Assembly: GCA_017303895.1 (NCBI GenBank) | Contig: JAFLBF010000017.1 | Span: 1 to 64,000, forward strand | Direction of reading: 5' to 3' | From: Bacteroidota bacterium | Lineage (GTDB): Bacteria; Bacteroidota; Bacteroidia; 2-12-FULL-35-15 | DNA length: 64,000 nt | In this document: positions 62,762 to 64,000 of the stretch, one piece after another | How the letters are laid out: each line of letters starts with the position of its first letter | Position numbering within the stretch: the stretch's first letter is position 1 | Program-made: the position numbers and the translations under genes | The notes under the pieces: model-generated | Told to the model about the DNA's origin: nothing | Database searches by the model: none | The model's input: only the letters and a program-made list of their open reading frames with translations

Positions 62762-64000
62762 TTAATTTTTTCTGATCAGTTGAATATATCCTTTGGTGCT
62801 ATAGTCTTTTGTAGTAACAGAAACAGCTTTCAAAATATAGTAATAAGTCCCATCATTTAAAGGAACGCCAGCGGTTGTTGTTCCATCCCATTTCTCATTA
62901 GGCGTTTGCGATGAAAACACTTTTACGCCCCAACGGTTATAGATGTCGATCTGATATTCAGCCAAACCGGAATTATCAATATAGAAAAGATCGTTTACTC
63001 CATCTCCATCCGGAGTAAATACGTTAGGAATATTAATAAAATCGGTTGCGTCTATTATTATATTTCTACAAACAGAGTCCGCACAACCATTATTAGAAAC
63101 AACTAAACAAACCGTTTGCACGCCATTTCCGGTATACGTATGTGATGGATTTTGTGCAGCCGATGTACTGCCATCACCAAAATCCCAAGCCCAGGAAGTA
63201 ACTGTTCCTGTACTTAAATCAGTAAAATTATACGTAAAACCTGCCGATGTAGTATCAAATGATGCAACCGGTGTAACATTAGCCGTAACTGAACAAGAAG
63301 CCGGATTAGAAGCACAACCCGCTGCACTATTTGTTGTCACAGATAAAGTACCTGAAGAAGCTCCCCAATCGATATCAACTGAATTTGTTCCTTGTCCTGA
63401 ACTAATGGTAGCACCCGCAGGAGCAGTCCATGTAAAACTTGACCCCGTACCTGTTGCTGTAAAGTTATTTCCTGTTGAGTTTGCACAAACATCGTTACAT
63501 GCTAATACTGGCATAGCCGGTTTTACACGAGCCAAAATATAAGGCGAATTTGAAAAGTCAGACCAATTCACTTTTAATACATCGTTGAATGGAACAGCTG
63601 AGGTATTAGTAACAGCCCCCATGTTATTCCATATAGCTGCTGTTGGTGTATTAAATTGTGCCAAAGCATCCCATAATCCATTATCAGCAGCCTGATCATA
63701 AAACACATCGATACTTGCATTATCCGCTCCCGCTGCTCTATTTATCTGATGATAAAACAATGACAGAACAGAACACATAGATGTATCTAATGCTGCTGTG
63801 CTAAAACCATCAACAGTAGCATTATTATTTCCTAAACGAACATTAAAAACATTCGCTGCAGCAGTAGCAGGAGTGAGTTGTACTGGACGATAACGCGTAG
63901 TTCCTACGCTTGAACCTGTCGGAAAGCGATACATAGAAGAACTATTAGTAGCTCTTGAAAGACTACCCCCAACACTACTGCTAACAAACCCTTCCGATCC
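62762..64000 (-). CDS. T9SS type B surface protein with PKD domain (5' end outside the window)
   Basis: The frame is open from the stop (62762-62764) to the right edge with no stop, so the Met at 63934 is internal and the protein continues beyond the window. The visible 412 residues include a beta-rich region, an Ig-like segment (FTWTAPAGATISSGQG), a PKD domain (WAWDFGDGSTSAAQNPSHTY) and the gliding-motility-associated C-terminal domain (NVFTPDGDGVNDLF, IDIYNRWGVKVFSS, WDGTTTAGVPLNDGTYYYIL). It is thus exported and surface-anchored by T9SS, like the giant adhesin. Unique N-terminal function cannot be judged. Confidence 0.88.
   Translation of the reverse strand, partial: GSEGFVSSSVGGSLSRATNSSSMYRFPTGSSVGTTRYRPVQLTPATAAANVFNVRLGNNNATVDGFSTAALDTSMCSVLSLFYHQINRAAGADNASIDVFYDQAADNGLWDALAQFNTPTAAIWNNMGAVTNTSAVPFNDVLKVNWSDFSNSPYILARVKPAMPVLACNDVCANSTGNNFTATGTGSSFTWTAPAGATISSGQGTNSVDIDWGASSGTLSVTTNSAAGCASNPASCSVTANVTPVASFDTTSAGFTYNFTDLSTGTVTSWAWDFGDGSTSAAQNPSHTYTGNGVQTVCLVVSNNGCADSVCRNIIIDATDFINIPNVFTPDGDGVNDLFYIDNSGLAEYQIDIYNRWGVKVFSSQTPNEKWDGTTTAGVPLNDGTYYYILKAVSVTTKDYSTKGYIQLIRKN

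Overview
The window is a chromosomal segment of a member of the Bacteroidota. The DNA is AT-rich (roughly 35-40% GC by eye). The family-level evidence is type IX secretion system (T9SS) signatures: a PorV/PorQ-family barrel, a PorP/SprF-family protein, two proteins with gliding-motility-associated C-terminal (T9SS type B) domains, SusC-like TonB-dependent receptors with N-terminal carboxypeptidase-regulatory domains, and promoter boxes of the Bacteroidota type TAnnTTTG. There is no rRNA, tRNA, transposase, integrase or CRISPR array. It may come from an uncultured lineage; I cannot name the genus.

Layout. 1-6.1 kb: tail of an unknown charged protein, then TatD, TcdA and a GNAT acetyltransferase (+), facing an OppC-type permease, a GT2 glycosyltransferase and an LPG-synthase-like flippase (-); then ruvC (+). 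6.05-16.9 kb (-): hinT-like and greA genes, then a three-gene envelope operon transcribed as TonB-dependent receptor, 1.4-kDa-residue-scale secreted protein, PorV-like barrel. Its 3' end carries a perfect 828-bp tandem duplication that also copied the start of greA. 17.3-20.6 kb: small envelope proteins, ahcY and a nine-repeat WG protein. 20.7-25.9 kb (+): PcrB/GGGP synthase, a ThiE/TenI-like protein, PnuC, a NadR-like kinase, then a TPP riboswitch controlling a TonB-dependent receptor, which together look like vitamin-precursor uptake and salvage.

26-33.4 kb: RDD protein (-) divergent from a tightly packed SpoIIM / membrane protein / DUF4129 / DUF4350 / MoxR / DUF58 cluster (+), closed by recX. 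33.4-41.4 kb: an L,D-transpeptidase, an extended SDR epimerase, DUF4296 lipoprotein, classical SDR, two-domain VOC protein, MORN-repeat lipoprotein and a transglutaminase-like protein. 41.5-44.7 kb (+): a close-packed radical SAM / diiron ferritin-like / LuxE-like set with no described pathway that I recognise. 44.7-49.5 kb: tyrS with an altered HIGH motif (-), a histidine kinase with a duplicated sensor module, hemW and a cyclase-family hydrolase.

49.6-64 kb is a cell-surface region: a DUF2807/beta-barrel fusion, a stand-alone CarboxypepD_reg protein, a 2837-residue SprB-like adhesin with about 30 degenerate repeats, its PorP/SprF partner, a 53-residue membrane protein, a predicted outer-membrane barrel, and a second T9SS type B protein running off the right edge. 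The most notable things are the perfect tandem duplication, the receptor/secreted protein/PorV operon, the radical SAM-diiron-LuxE set, the TyrRS lacking the first HIGH histidine, and the giant adhesin locus.
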